From NCBI RefSeq assembly GCF_039062465.1, contig NZ_JBCLNF010000003.1, positions 160,852 to 224,851 of the forward strand: 64,000 nucleotides of DNA, written 5' to 3'. The notes beneath the pieces are model-generated. The model worked only from the letters and a program-made list of their open reading frames with translations, was not told where the DNA came from and made no database searches. Each line of letters begins with the position of its first letter. Position 1 is the stretch's first letter. Shown here piece by piece: positions 15,406-22,850 of the stretch. The translations under genes were made by a program, and so were the position numbers. The stretch is from Parolsenella sp958406235 (GTDB lineage Bacteria > Actinomycetota > Coriobacteriia > Coriobacteriales > Atopobiaceae).

Positions 15406-17187
15406 CTAGTGCAACAACGGGTTATCGAGGTGAAGCTCCGGCCTCGGGGCACGCGAAGGCACACGCGCGGCAGGCGCCGAGGCCACGGGGGCCTCCTCAA
15501 CGACGCGGAGCTCCCACGCACTCGCCACCTCGGCGGATGGTGAACCCTCACGCACGCGAGCCAGAGCGGCGGAGAAGACCGGGCCCACGACGTCACAGCG
15601 CCAGACGCGAGCTCGCACATGGCGCCAGGCGATGCCCTCGCGAAGCCACAGCTCGACCGGCTCATCGAACCAGAGCGCCCGGGCAAGCCCCGCACCCAGG
15701 TCGCTGCGGTCCTCGCGAAGCGCCACGACAACGCCGCGTTCGCCCGCAAGCTTGGCAACACCCAGCTCGGAGGCGGAGAACGCCTCGCAGAACAGAGCCC
15801 CCTCCTCGCCGGGAACGCTCACGCGCGGCGCGCCCTCGCCCGAGGGCGTCTCGCCCGCGGCGGCGACCTCGGGAGAAGTCTCCTCGCGGTTCAGGCCCTT
15901 CCAGACGGAGACGTCGGATCGCTCGAGATCCGCGTCTGGGTGATTGCCGCACATCTTGCAGTCGTCCTCGAACGCGACCAGCCCATGGCTCGCGCGCACG
16001 TCATGAAAGCCCTTCGCGAGCTCCACGTAATACTCGATAGGAGGCATCGGGCGCCAGCCCAACACGCTACGGCGATGCGGGCGCCAGATGACGGACAGGC
16101 AGGTCACACCGCGCTCAGCGAACCATTCGCACGCCTCGAGGTTACGCTCGATCGCTTCCTCGGGCGTGGGCACCGCGCCGTCGCCGGCGAGCTCGGCCCC
16201 GCCAACCACCTGCGTGTAAACGTTGCCCGCGCCGAAGACATCAACCGCGTCGACCGTGCGACGAAGCCACTCGTCATACCCCACGTGAGCGTTCTTGCCA
16301 GGGCACAGGCGCGCGAACTGCTCCGCACCCCAGACCTCAAGGTTTGGGCTATACGAGGTGACACCCGACTCATCATGCAGGCGCTTGACGAGCTCGCGAG
16401 GCCAGGCGGGAGCCATGACCTGGCACGAGAAGCGCCCGGAGAACGCTTTCCCCATGGCACGAACGCAGCGCAGATAGCGCTCGAGCTCGCGCCCGAACGG
16501 CGGTTCGCCCGCGTAGTCCGTTCCTCCGGAGATGTAGAGCTCGGAGTAGCGGCCGGGCTCGGCAAGAGCCGCGCGCACGGTCTCGCCAAGCTGGGCGCAA
16601 GGGACCTCGGGCTCGATGCCGTGGCGCGTGAACAGCGCGCAGAAGCGGCATTGTTCGCCACGACCCCAGAACTCGCAGCGGCGATAGGACGTGAGGATCA
16701 GCTTCTGGGCGCGAACGTCAGCGAGCTCGTCCATGGGAACGCCGCCCGCCGCCTCGTGGTCGAAGAGCTCGGGCCGCGGCACGAAATCCACGACATCCAG
16801 GATGCCCTCGCGGGCGTCTCCCGCAGGGTCGCCGTCCGCAGCGATCGGGCCGGCAGCCGGCTCGCGAAGCACGAACTCGCCCGTGCGCTCGTCAAAGTCG
16901 ATGACGTAGGGGTCATCGTACGTCTCGCCCCAGTTTATATAGACGTAGGTGGCGTCGCGGAGGAGCACGCCACCGGGCATGACCAGGCGCGCGGGCCTCC
17001 CGCCAAACGCGATGTCAAAGGGCTCGGCAGAGGCGAAGCGGTAGTCGCCCTCCTGCAGGCGGGCGAGCGCCGCCGCGGAAAGGCGGGCGCCATGCCAAAC
17101 CATCGAGATCTTGAGCAGCACAAACGGGCTCATGCCCGGGTTCTCCGAGCAGAGCCTGCGCCACTGCTCGGCCTTGGTCTCTCGCAT
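15406..17187 (-). CDS. Radical SAM protein with atypical CX8CX2C cluster motif
   Basis: A 593-aa protein of unknown reaction. The probable [4Fe-4S]/SAM-binding cysteines are C171, C180 and C183 (CEFWGRGEQCRFC), spaced CX8CX2C instead of the canonical CX3CX2C. A GGTDY segment at 221-225 resembles the radical SAM GGE motif. A second cysteine pair, C410-X2-C413 (DDCKMCGNH), could hold an auxiliary cluster or metal. About 170 residues after it form a less conserved, Ala/Glu-rich tail. The start follows GGGAG. It lies 117 nt downstream of ykoC, separated by a palindrome, so it may be co-transcribed with the thiamine transporter genes. I do not assign a substrate. Confidence 0.72.
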   Translation of the reverse strand: MRETKAEQWRRLCSENPGMSPFVLLKISMVWHGARLSAAALARLQEGDYRFASAEPFDIAFGGRPARLVMPGGVLLRDATYVYINWGETYDDPYVIDFDERTGEFVLREPAAGPIAADGDPAGDAREGILDVVDFVPRPELFDHEAAGGVPMDELADVRAQKLILTSYRRCEFWGRGEQCRFCALFTRHGIEPEVPCAQLGETVRAALAEPGRYSELYISGGTDYAGEPPFGRELERYLRCVRAMGKAFSGRFSCQVMAPAWPRELVKRLHDESGVTSYSPNLEVWGAEQFARLCPGKNAHVGYDEWLRRTVDAVDVFGAGNVYTQVVGGAELAGDGAVPTPEEAIERNLEACEWFAERGVTCLSVIWRPHRRSVLGWRPMPPIEYYVELAKGFHDVRASHGLVAFEDDCKMCGNHPDADLERSDVSVWKGLNREETSPEVAAAGETPSGEGAPRVSVPGEEGALFCEAFSASELGVAKLAGERGVVVALREDRSDLGAGLARALWFDEPVELWLREGIAWRHVRARVWRCDVVGPVFSAALARVREGSPSAEVASAWELRVVEEAPVASAPAARVPSRAPRPELHLDNPLLH

Positions 17188-17206
17188 GGAAAGCTCCCTT
17201 CGAATC

Positions 17207-17245
17207 GCAAAGTTGACAAAGGGACTGTCCCTTTGTCAACTCTGC
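17207..17245. repeat. Palindromic repeat, GGGACTGTCCC family, copy 1
   Basis: Perfect 15-bp arms AGTTGACAAAGGGAC (17211-17225) and its complement (17227-17241) around a single T, with three more outer pairs after one mismatch. It shares the core AAAGGGAC-W-GTCCCTTT with the copy at 20250-20280. It sits in the ykoC to radical-SAM gap. Confidence 0.85.
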
Positions 17246-17304
17246 GGACGCGCGTAGCGCGGACGGGCGTGGGGGAGCTCGCGCGACCCAGACGCCCGCC
17301 CCAC

Positions 17305-18027
17305 CTACGGCACCAGAACGAGCGCGGCGACGATCGCCGCGTTCAGCCCCACGGCGAAGGCGACATCACGAGCGCGGAGCGGCACCTCGAACGCGCAGCG
17401 TCGCTCGCCGGAGTCCTCGAACCCGCGAGACTCCATCGCCATGGCAAGGCTCTCCGAGCGCTCAAGGGCATGCGCCAGCATCGGCACGACGCGCCTGGGA
17501 GACAGCGGGTTCACGTGAACGCCGCGAGCCTTGAGCGCTAGGCCGACCTCGGCGTACTCGTCCTTGACCACGGGAAAGAAGTGATAGGCGGCCAGTACGC
17601 CATAGGCGAACTTCGGCGGCAGGCGGAACTGCTGCATGAGGCTCATGACCAGCTCGAAGGCATCGCTCGTGAAGGCGAACGACAAGCCCAGGCCACCGTA
17701 GGCCATGACGCGGCTCGCGAGCTGCGCGGCGGTGGTCCAGTCGCTGGCGAACAGCGTTCGCTGGCCAAACACGTCCGCCTCGATGGCCGCGGAGGCGTTT
17801 CCGCCCGAACCATACATGAGACCGGTCACGAAGAGCGCCGCCGAGGTCAGGGCGAAGGGCACGAGCGCCGCCGCGACGCCGCGACGGTTCGTGCCAGGGC
17901 TCGCGAGCGTCGCCACAAGGGCGATGGCGCAAACCGCGAGATTGACGCGCGTGTTAAACGTAACGGAGAGGATGAGCGACGCCACGGTGAGCGCGGCAAG
18001 CTTGATCCCGGGATTCAGGCTCCTCAT
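17305..18027 (-). CDS. ykoC: ECF transporter transmembrane (EcfT) protein YkoC
   Basis: A 240-aa membrane coupling subunit of the YkoEDC energy-coupling-factor transporter for a thiamine precursor (hydroxymethylpyrimidine). Hydrophobic segments span the protein. The cytoplasmic coupling helices carry ALKARGVHVNP and AMESRGFEDSG (about 166-176 and 198-208), which are the EcfT Ala-Arg-Gly signatures. It overlaps the ykoD stop by 4 nt. Confidence 0.93.
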   Translation of the reverse strand: MRSLNPGIKLAALTVASLILSVTFNTRVNLAVCAIALVATLASPGTNRRGVAAALVPFALTSAALFVTGLMYGSGGNASAAIEADVFGQRTLFASDWTTAAQLASRVMAYGGLGLSFAFTSDAFELVMSLMQQFRLPPKFAYGVLAAYHFFPVVKDEYAEVGLALKARGVHVNPLSPRRVVPMLAHALERSESLAMAMESRGFEDSGERRCAFEVPLRARDVAFAVGLNAAIVAALVLVP

Positions 18028-19634
18028 GAGGCGCTCCCCTCTCGAACGGCGGACGCGGCGGTCGTCGCGGGCGCGGCAATCGCGGCGGCGTCGGCGAGCG
18101 CGGCGGTCGTCGCGGGCGCGGCAATCGCGGCGGCATCGGAAGGTGCGGCAGTCGTCGCGGGCTCACGGCGAGCCTCGACGTAGGCGTCAAGCTCCTCGCC
18201 CTCGAGCGGACGCACGCGCCCGTCACCTACGAGCAGCACCTGGTTGGCGATGGCGCGAGCGAGCACGAGGTCGTGCGTCGCCACGACGACGGTGAGGCCA
18301 TCGGCAACGCGCTGCTCGAGCACGTCGAGCATCTTGCGCGTCGAGCGCTCGTCCTGCGCATACGTGGGCTCGTCGAGCAGAAGGACGTCGGCACGTCCCG
18401 CTAGCATCGCGAGCATGGCGAGACGGCGCTGCTGACCCTGGCTAATCTCATACGGCGAGCGCTCCCCCAGGCCCTTCAGGCCAAACTCGGCGAGAAGGTC
18501 GGGCACGCGTGCCGCAAGCTCCTCCTCCGCCACATCTGGATTGGCGGCACGCAGCGTCACCATGACTTCCTCGGCAACAGTGAGTGCGAGGAACTGCAGA
18601 CGCGGGTTCTGGAAGACCAGACCAACGGAGCCCTCGACCGCGAGCTCGCCGGACGTGCGACACGCGCCCGCGATGGCATGGAGCAGCGTGGACTTGCCGC
18701 TGCCGCACTCGCCCACGAGGGCAGTCACGCTACCGTGAGCCACCTCGAACGAAACGCCCGAGAGCACGGTGGACGCCGACCGGCCTCGTCCATAGCCGAC
18801 GGACAGGTCGCGAACGCGGACGACCTTCTTGGCATCCTCGGAAACGAGCGCGGGGCGCAGGCCCCTCGCCCACTCATCATCCACGAACAGGCCGTCGGCG
18901 CGCATTTCCGCCTCGTGTGTGGCAAACTCCGCGACCGGGAAGCTCGCCTCGTCAAGGCTGCCATGCTCGCGCATGAGCACGACACGGTCCGCGAAGGGTA
19001 GCCACCAGCCGGCACGATGGTCGACCACCACGAGTGTCACGCCCTCTTGCTCGTTGAGACGGCGAAGCTCGACGGCGACCGAGGCGCACGACGACGGATC
19101 GAGATTGGCAAACGGCTCGTCGAGCACGAGTGTACGGGCGCCGCACGCGAGCGCGGTGCACAGCGCGAGCTTCTGCTTGGTGCCGCCGGAGAGCTGGCCG
19201 ATGCGGTCCTTCTCGCGTCCCTCGAGGCCCACGAGCGCGAGGAGCTCGCGACAGCGCTCGCGCGCGTCGCCAGGCCAGGCGACGTTTTCGAGCGCAAAGA
19301 GCACCTCGCGCTCGACCGTATCCATGCAGAACTGATTGTCAGGATTCTGGAACAGTATCGAGACTTCGCGGCTTCGCTCGCGCGGACCCATCTTCCTCAC
19401 CGGACGACCAGCCGCAAGGACCTCGCCCTCGAGCTCGCCTGCGTAGGCCGGGTAAAGCCCGGCGAGGCAGAAGGCGAGCGTCGACTTGCCCGACCCGGAG
19501 GCCCCCATCACGAGGACGACCTCCCCCCGACGCACGGTCAGGGAGAGGTCGGAGAAGACCGGGCCCGAGCCCTCGCCGTAGCGAAAGCCCAGGCCACGAG
19601 CCTCGAGCGCGATGTCCGTCTCGGCGCTAGGCAC
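18024..19634 (-). CDS. ykoD: ECF transporter duplicated ATPase YkoD
   Basis: A 536-aa protein with two fused ABC ATPase domains, as in Bacillus YkoD, replacing separate EcfA/EcfA' subunits. The first Walker A is GASGSGKS (44-51) with signature QLSGGTKQ; the second is GECGSGKS in the middle of the protein with ISQGQQRR. Walker B segments end in LDEPFA and LDEPTY. The C-terminus (about 500-536) is an Ala-rich repeat encoded by a 45-bp tandem repeat, unlike family members. The start overlaps ykoE by 8 nt. Confidence 0.95.
   Translation of the reverse strand: MPSAETDIALEARGLGFRYGEGSGPVFSDLSLTVRRGEVVLVMGASGSGKSTLAFCLAGLYPAYAGELEGEVLAAGRPVRKMGPRERSREVSILFQNPDNQFCMDTVEREVLFALENVAWPGDARERCRELLALVGLEGREKDRIGQLSGGTKQKLALCTALACGARTLVLDEPFANLDPSSCASVAVELRRLNEQEGVTLVVVDHRAGWWLPFADRVVLMREHGSLDEASFPVAEFATHEAEMRADGLFVDDEWARGLRPALVSEDAKKVVRVRDLSVGYGRGRSASTVLSGVSFEVAHGSVTALVGECGSGKSTLLHAIAGACRTSGELAVEGSVGLVFQNPRLQFLALTVAEEVMVTLRAANPDVAEEELAARVPDLLAEFGLKGLGERSPYEISQGQQRRLAMLAMLAGRADVLLLDEPTYAQDERSTRKMLDVLEQRVADGLTVVVATHDLVLARAIANQVLLVGDGRVRPLEGEELDAYVEARREPATTAAPSDAAAIAAPATTAALADAAAIAAPATTAASAVREGSAS
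18061..18163. repeat. 45-bp tandem repeat at the 3' end of ykoD
   Basis: Two full units (18061-18105, 18106-18150) and a partial third (18151-18163), each starting GTCGTCGCGGGC on the plus strand. It is in frame and encodes a 15-residue Ala/Thr/Pro/Asp unit (core AAAIAAPATTAA). The near identity of the copies suggests recent duplication. Confidence 0.9.
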
Positions 19635-20229
19635 GCGAGCGACCCAGGGCGTAGCCCTTAAGCAGGCCGGTCTTGGCGAGGCCGTCGCCGATGGCCTTGG
19701 AGAGCAGGCCGGCGAAGAGCATGGAGCTCACGAGCCTCACGACGAAGAACAGCACGAGCACCGGGACGGCGATGAGGCCGTAGCCAGAGCGGATGAAGCT
19801 CCAGACGAAGCTGATGACGGTGCAGAAGGCGCTCGCGAGCAGCATGTCCTTGGTCTCGAAGCTCTTGTAGTGGCCGAGGGCGAAAGCGAGCTCGGCGCCG
19901 GCACCCTGGACGAGGCCGGTCACGATGACCATCGGGCCATACATGTTGCCGAGAAGGACCTCGATGAGGGCGGCAACGACCTCAGAGACGAGGGCGACGC
20001 CCGGACGCTGGATGATGTAGGCTGCGAGCGTGGACACCATGAACCAGATGCCGAACACAATCTCGTTGCCCATGGGGCCGATGCCCATCGGGGTGAAGGC
20101 GGCGACCATTGCCGCGGCAGCGTAGACCGCCACGAGGTAGACGACGCCGAAAACGACGCAGAGCATCGCCACGAAGATGATCTCCTGGAGCTTCCAGCCG
20201 CCCTTGGCGGCACCGTTCTCGTTAGCCAT
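19627..20229 (-). CDS. ykoE: ECF transporter substrate-binding (S) component YkoE
   Basis: A 200-aa integral membrane protein that binds the thiamine precursor and docks on YkoCD. Strong resemblance to YkoE: VFGIWFMVSTLAAYIIQRPG (about 59-78), a following VSEVVAALIEVLLGN and C-terminal KTGLLKGYALG. The ribosome binding site GAGAGGAG precedes ATG 20229. It is preceded by palindrome copy 2 and followed directly by ykoD. Confidence 0.95.
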   Translation of the reverse strand: MANENGAAKGGWKLQEIIFVAMLCVVFGVVYLVAVYAAAAMVAAFTPMGIGPMGNEIVFGIWFMVSTLAAYIIQRPGVALVSEVVAALIEVLLGNMYGPMVIVTGLVQGAGAELAFALGHYKSFETKDMLLASAFCTVISFVWSFIRSGYGLIAVPVLVLFFVVRLVSSMLFAGLLSKAIGDGLAKTGLLKGYALGRSRA

Positions 20230-20249
20230 TCCTTGTTTCTCCTCTCGTC

Positions 20250-20280
20250 ACCTGAAAAAGGGACAGTCCCTTTTGCAGGT
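20250..20280. repeat. Palindromic repeat, GGGACAGTCCC family, copy 2
   Basis: Arms 20250-20264 and 20266-20280 around a single A, 15 bp with one mismatch. The core AAAGGGAC-W-GTCCCTTT is shared with 17207-17245. On the minus strand it ends CCCTTTTTC, so it might act as a partial terminator between ykoF and ykoE. Confidence 0.82.
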
Positions 20281-20362
20281 TCTTACGGTTAGTGCGCGGG
20301 CGCGGGTCGCCCGTCGCGTCATTCAGCGCGACAGCTAGCGCGCTGGCCAAGCCCTCGTGGTC

Positions 20363-21001
20363 CTACTCGACCGTGGGGCTGTTGACGTTAATCGTGAAGT
20401 GCAGCACGTAATGGTGGACGTTCTCGCTCGCTTCCATGAGCTCGCAGACCTCCTGCAGGTAGGCGAAGACGTCCTTGATGCTGCCCTCGATGCGCGTGGC
20501 GTAGTGAATCGTGGTGGGGTTGAGGCCACGCTTCTCGGCGAGGCGCCAGACCTCGGCGATGTCGTCGATGTAGTCGCCCACGCCCATGGGATAGAGGGCG
20601 AGCTTGCACAGGCACGGCTGCGTGGCAGCCTCGACGATGGCGTGGTTGGGGGCCTCGCCCGTAGCCTCGAGCACCGAGTCGCCGGAGACGTCGCCCGGGC
20701 AGCCCTTGGAGACCTGGCCCTCGATGGCCATGTGGACGCCCTCGGTCCAGGAGCTGGCGAACAGCGCGGAGACCGCGTCCATCACATAGGGAAGCTTGCC
20801 GCGGTAGACCGTCGAAAGGGCGTCGGTCTCGCTCCAGACGCAGGAGGTGTCGACACGCCCGAGGGCGCCGAGAATGATGTCGATGAAGTTGTCGCACATG
20901 GGGTAGAGCGTGAATCGGCAGCCGGAAATCGGCAGGTCAGTGCCCCTGCCAGCCCAAGGCAGATCGGGGCGGTTGCAGCCCTCGCAGCAGTTTTCAGACA
21001 T
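20363..21001 (-). CDS. ykoF: YkoF-like thiamine/HMP-binding protein
   Basis: A 212-aa soluble protein of the YkoF family, which binds thiamine or its pyrimidine moiety. It shows two tandem ferredoxin-like repeats: ISGCRFTLYPMCDNFIDIIL (about 25-44) echoed by CLCKLALYPMGVGDYIDDI (about 130-148). The start at 21001 follows AGAGGA; the longer upstream reading lacks a ribosome binding site. It is the first gene after the TPP riboswitch, and its role is probably substrate capture or buffering for YkoEDC. A Cys-rich N-terminus (CCEGC) is unusual. Confidence 0.92.
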   Translation of the reverse strand: MSENCCEGCNRPDLPWAGRGTDLPISGCRFTLYPMCDNFIDIILGALGRVDTSCVWSETDALSTVYRGKLPYVMDAVSALFASSWTEGVHMAIEGQVSKGCPGDVSGDSVLEATGEAPNHAIVEAATQPCLCKLALYPMGVGDYIDDIAEVWRLAEKRGLNPTTIHYATRIEGSIKDVFAYLQEVCELMEASENVHHYVLHFTINVNSPTVE

Positions 21002-21187
21002 GTCTTCCTCTCGTTCGTGACGCAGGCGGGCTGCGTCGTGGCCGCACGGGCCACATCCGCGGCCGTAGGGACCGCATCTGGATGCAAGCAGGAACGAGAG
21101 GCTTGAACGAGCCGGCAAGACAACGTCGCCGCACGAGACGGCGGGTGCGGCAAAGCCGCGCGCCAGAAGAACGACGCCTCGAACGCG

Positions 21188-21275
21188 AGACGGGTAGCTT
21201 CCCTACGCTGGTCCTAACCAGGTCAGGTTCAAGGGGTTGGAAATCCTCTCAGCTCTTGCGAGCACCCCCAGCACG
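21188..21275 (-). ncRNA. TPP (THI-element) riboswitch
   Basis: On the minus strand the conserved THI elements appear in order: GGGGTGCT, then GCTGAGAGGA, then ACCCCTTGAACCTGA, then ACCAGCGTAGGGAA. These are the pyrimidine- and pyrophosphate-sensing arms. It is placed about 190 nt upstream of ykoF and would lower operon expression when thiamine pyrophosphate is abundant. A 7-bp hairpin (GCCGCAC/GTGCGGC) downstream could be the expression platform, though it lacks a T-run. Confidence 0.96.
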
Positions 21276-21304
21276 TGTGCCGCGCGTGGCGGCAACGGTT
21301 TGGC

Positions 21305-21332
21305 ATTGTACTAACCCCGATGACGCTGTCAA
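21305..21332 (-). promoter_or_regulatory. Promoter of the thiamine transporter operon
   Basis: The minus strand carries TTGACA (21327-21332, perfect -35), a 16-nt spacer and TACAAT (21305-21310, five of six). The predicted start lies about 20 nt ahead of the TPP riboswitch. Confidence 0.8.
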
Positions 21333-21588
21333 GAGGCGTTGCAATTGCACGCTAGCGCGCCAATAACCCTACGTAGCCAACGTCTTAGCTGCTCAGAGGC
21401 TCTGTCACTCGTCGCGACAGCGCTTGACGGGCCTTTGCGCCCTTTCACGCTCTGTCATGAAACTGTTACGTCTGCGTCCGGAACGCGTTCGGCGGGGAAT
21501 ACTTATGTAAGACTGTGCGGGTGAACCAAAAACACGCCCTGCAGGGATCGCGACGCACCCCGCCGTGGCGGATCAGAAGGGAGCTCCC
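21333..21588. other. Intergenic region between divergent ykoF and pfkA transcripts
   Basis: No gene seen. It holds a GAACGCGTTC palindrome near 21481 and an AT-rich patch (AATACTTATGTAAG near 21500) that may contain the pfkA -10, but I cannot place a convincing -35. The pfkA ribosome binding site GAAGGGAG is at its right edge. Confidence 0.4.
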
Positions 21589-22668
21589 ATGCTCAGGATT
21601 GGCCTTCTTACCAGCGGCGGCGACTGCCAGGCGCTCAACGCCACCATGCGTGGCATCGTGAAGACCGTGCTCAGGAACTCGAAGGAAAAGGTCGAGATCT
21701 ACGGCTTCGAAGACGGCTACCAGGGCCTCATCTACGGTCGCTATCGCAAGATGAGCTGGGCTGATTTCTCTGGCATCCTCATCAAGGGCGGCACGATCCT
21801 GGGCACCAGCCGCACGCCCTTCAAGCTCCTCGACACGCCCGAGGCGGACGGTGTCGAGAAGGTCCCCGCGATGGTCAAGAACTATCGCAAGCTCGATCTC
21901 GACTGCCTGTTCGTGCTGGGCGGCAACGGCTCCACGAAGACTGCCAACCGCCTTCGCGAAGAGGGCCTCAACGTGATTGCCCTGCCGAAGACCATCGACA
22001 ACGACACCTATGGCACCGACATGACCTTCGGCTTCCCCAGCGCCATCGACATCGCGACGAAGTGCATCGACGATATCCACACCACGGCGGAGAGCCACCG
22101 TCGCGTCTTCGTGATCGAAATCATGGGCCACAAGGTTGGCTGGATTCCGCTCTACGCGGGCATTGCCGGCGGTGCCGACGTCATCCTCATTCCCGAGATT
22201 CCGTACGAGATGGACAACGTGATTGATGCCATTGAGCAGCGCGAACGCGATGGCGGGCGATTCTCAATCGTCGTCGTGGCCGAGGGCGCCATCACCAAGG
22301 AAGAGGCGGCAATGAAGAAGAAGGACTACAAGCGCCTGGTCGCCCAGCGCGTGAAGCCCAGCGTCGCCTACGACATCGCCGAGGAAATCGCCGCTCGTAC
22401 CGATCGCGAGGTTCGCGTCGCGGTACCTGGCCACACGCAGCGCGGCGGCGAGCCCAGCGCGCAGGACCGCATCTTCGCGACCCAGTGTGGTGTCGAAGCC
22501 GCAAAGAGCTGCCTCGCCGGCGAGTACGGCTGCATGATTGCCCTGCGCGATGGCCGCATGACGCGCGTCCCGCTCAAGGAGGTCGCCGGCAAGCTCAAGT
22601 ACGTCGACCCCAACAGCGAGCTCGTCCGCGAGGCCAAGATGCTTGGCATCTCCTTCGGTGACGAGTAG
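21589..22668 (+). CDS. pfkA: 6-phosphofructokinase
   Basis: A 359-aa glycolytic kinase that phosphorylates fructose 6-phosphate. The N-terminus MLRIGLLTSGGDCQALNATM contains the substrate loop. Residues 111-115 are GGNGS where E. coli Pfk has GGDGS, and 133-139 are PKTIDND where ATP-type enzymes have PGTIDND. Gly at the '104' position with Lys at '124' is the pattern of actinobacterial ATP-dependent enzymes. Asn in place of the metal-ligand Asp is unusual. The start is fixed by GAAGGGAG before ATG 21589, rather than GTG 21565. The phosphoryl donor (ATP or PPi) is not settled by sequence. Confidence 0.92.
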   Translation: MLRIGLLTSGGDCQALNATMRGIVKTVLRNSKEKVEIYGFEDGYQGLIYGRYRKMSWADFSGILIKGGTILGTSRTPFKLLDTPEADGVEKVPAMVKNYRKLDLDCLFVLGGNGSTKTANRLREEGLNVIALPKTIDNDTYGTDMTFGFPSAIDIATKCIDDIHTTAESHRRVFVIEIMGHKVGWIPLYAGIAGGADVILIPEIPYEMDNVIDAIEQRERDGGRFSIVVVAEGAITKEEAAMKKKDYKRLVAQRVKPSVAYDIAEEIAARTDREVRVAVPGHTQRGGEPSAQDRIFATQCGVEAAKSCLAGEYGCMIALRDGRMTRVPLKEVAGKLKYVDPNSELVREAKMLGISFGDE

Positions 22669-22719
22669 GACACGAACGGTTTATCCATCGCCCGCCAATA
22701 GGCTCAGCTAGACCAATCA

Positions 22720-22756
22720 GGCGCCGCCCAGCTTCTTCGGCCGGGCGACGCCTTTT
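22720..22756 (+). terminator. Intrinsic terminator of pfkA
   Basis: GGCG-C-CGCCC-A-GC pairs with GC-C-GGGCG-A-CGCC around TTCTTCG (two mismatches), immediately followed by TTTT. It lies about 50 nt after the pfkA stop. Confidence 0.82.
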
Positions 22757-22762
22757 CTGTTA

Positions 22763-22788
22763 GGGGGTGCGGCCGTAGCCACACCCCC
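22763..22788 (-). terminator. Hairpin possibly ending the M18 aminopeptidase transcript
   Basis: GGGGGTG (22763-22769) pairs with CACCCCC (22782-22788), with an inner GGC/GCC and a CGTA loop. No T-run follows on the minus strand, so termination is uncertain. Confidence 0.4.
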
Positions 22789-22850
22789 CAAACGTTGGAT
22801 TTCCCTGCGCCACCCGCCCGATGTTTCGGCTTCCTGGCGATGGCCGGGCG

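Noticed and set aside
15619..17541. 640-codon open frame on the plus strand
   Set aside because: Antisense to the radical SAM gene and beyond; Arg/Ala/His-rich translation without recognisable motifs or ribosome binding site.
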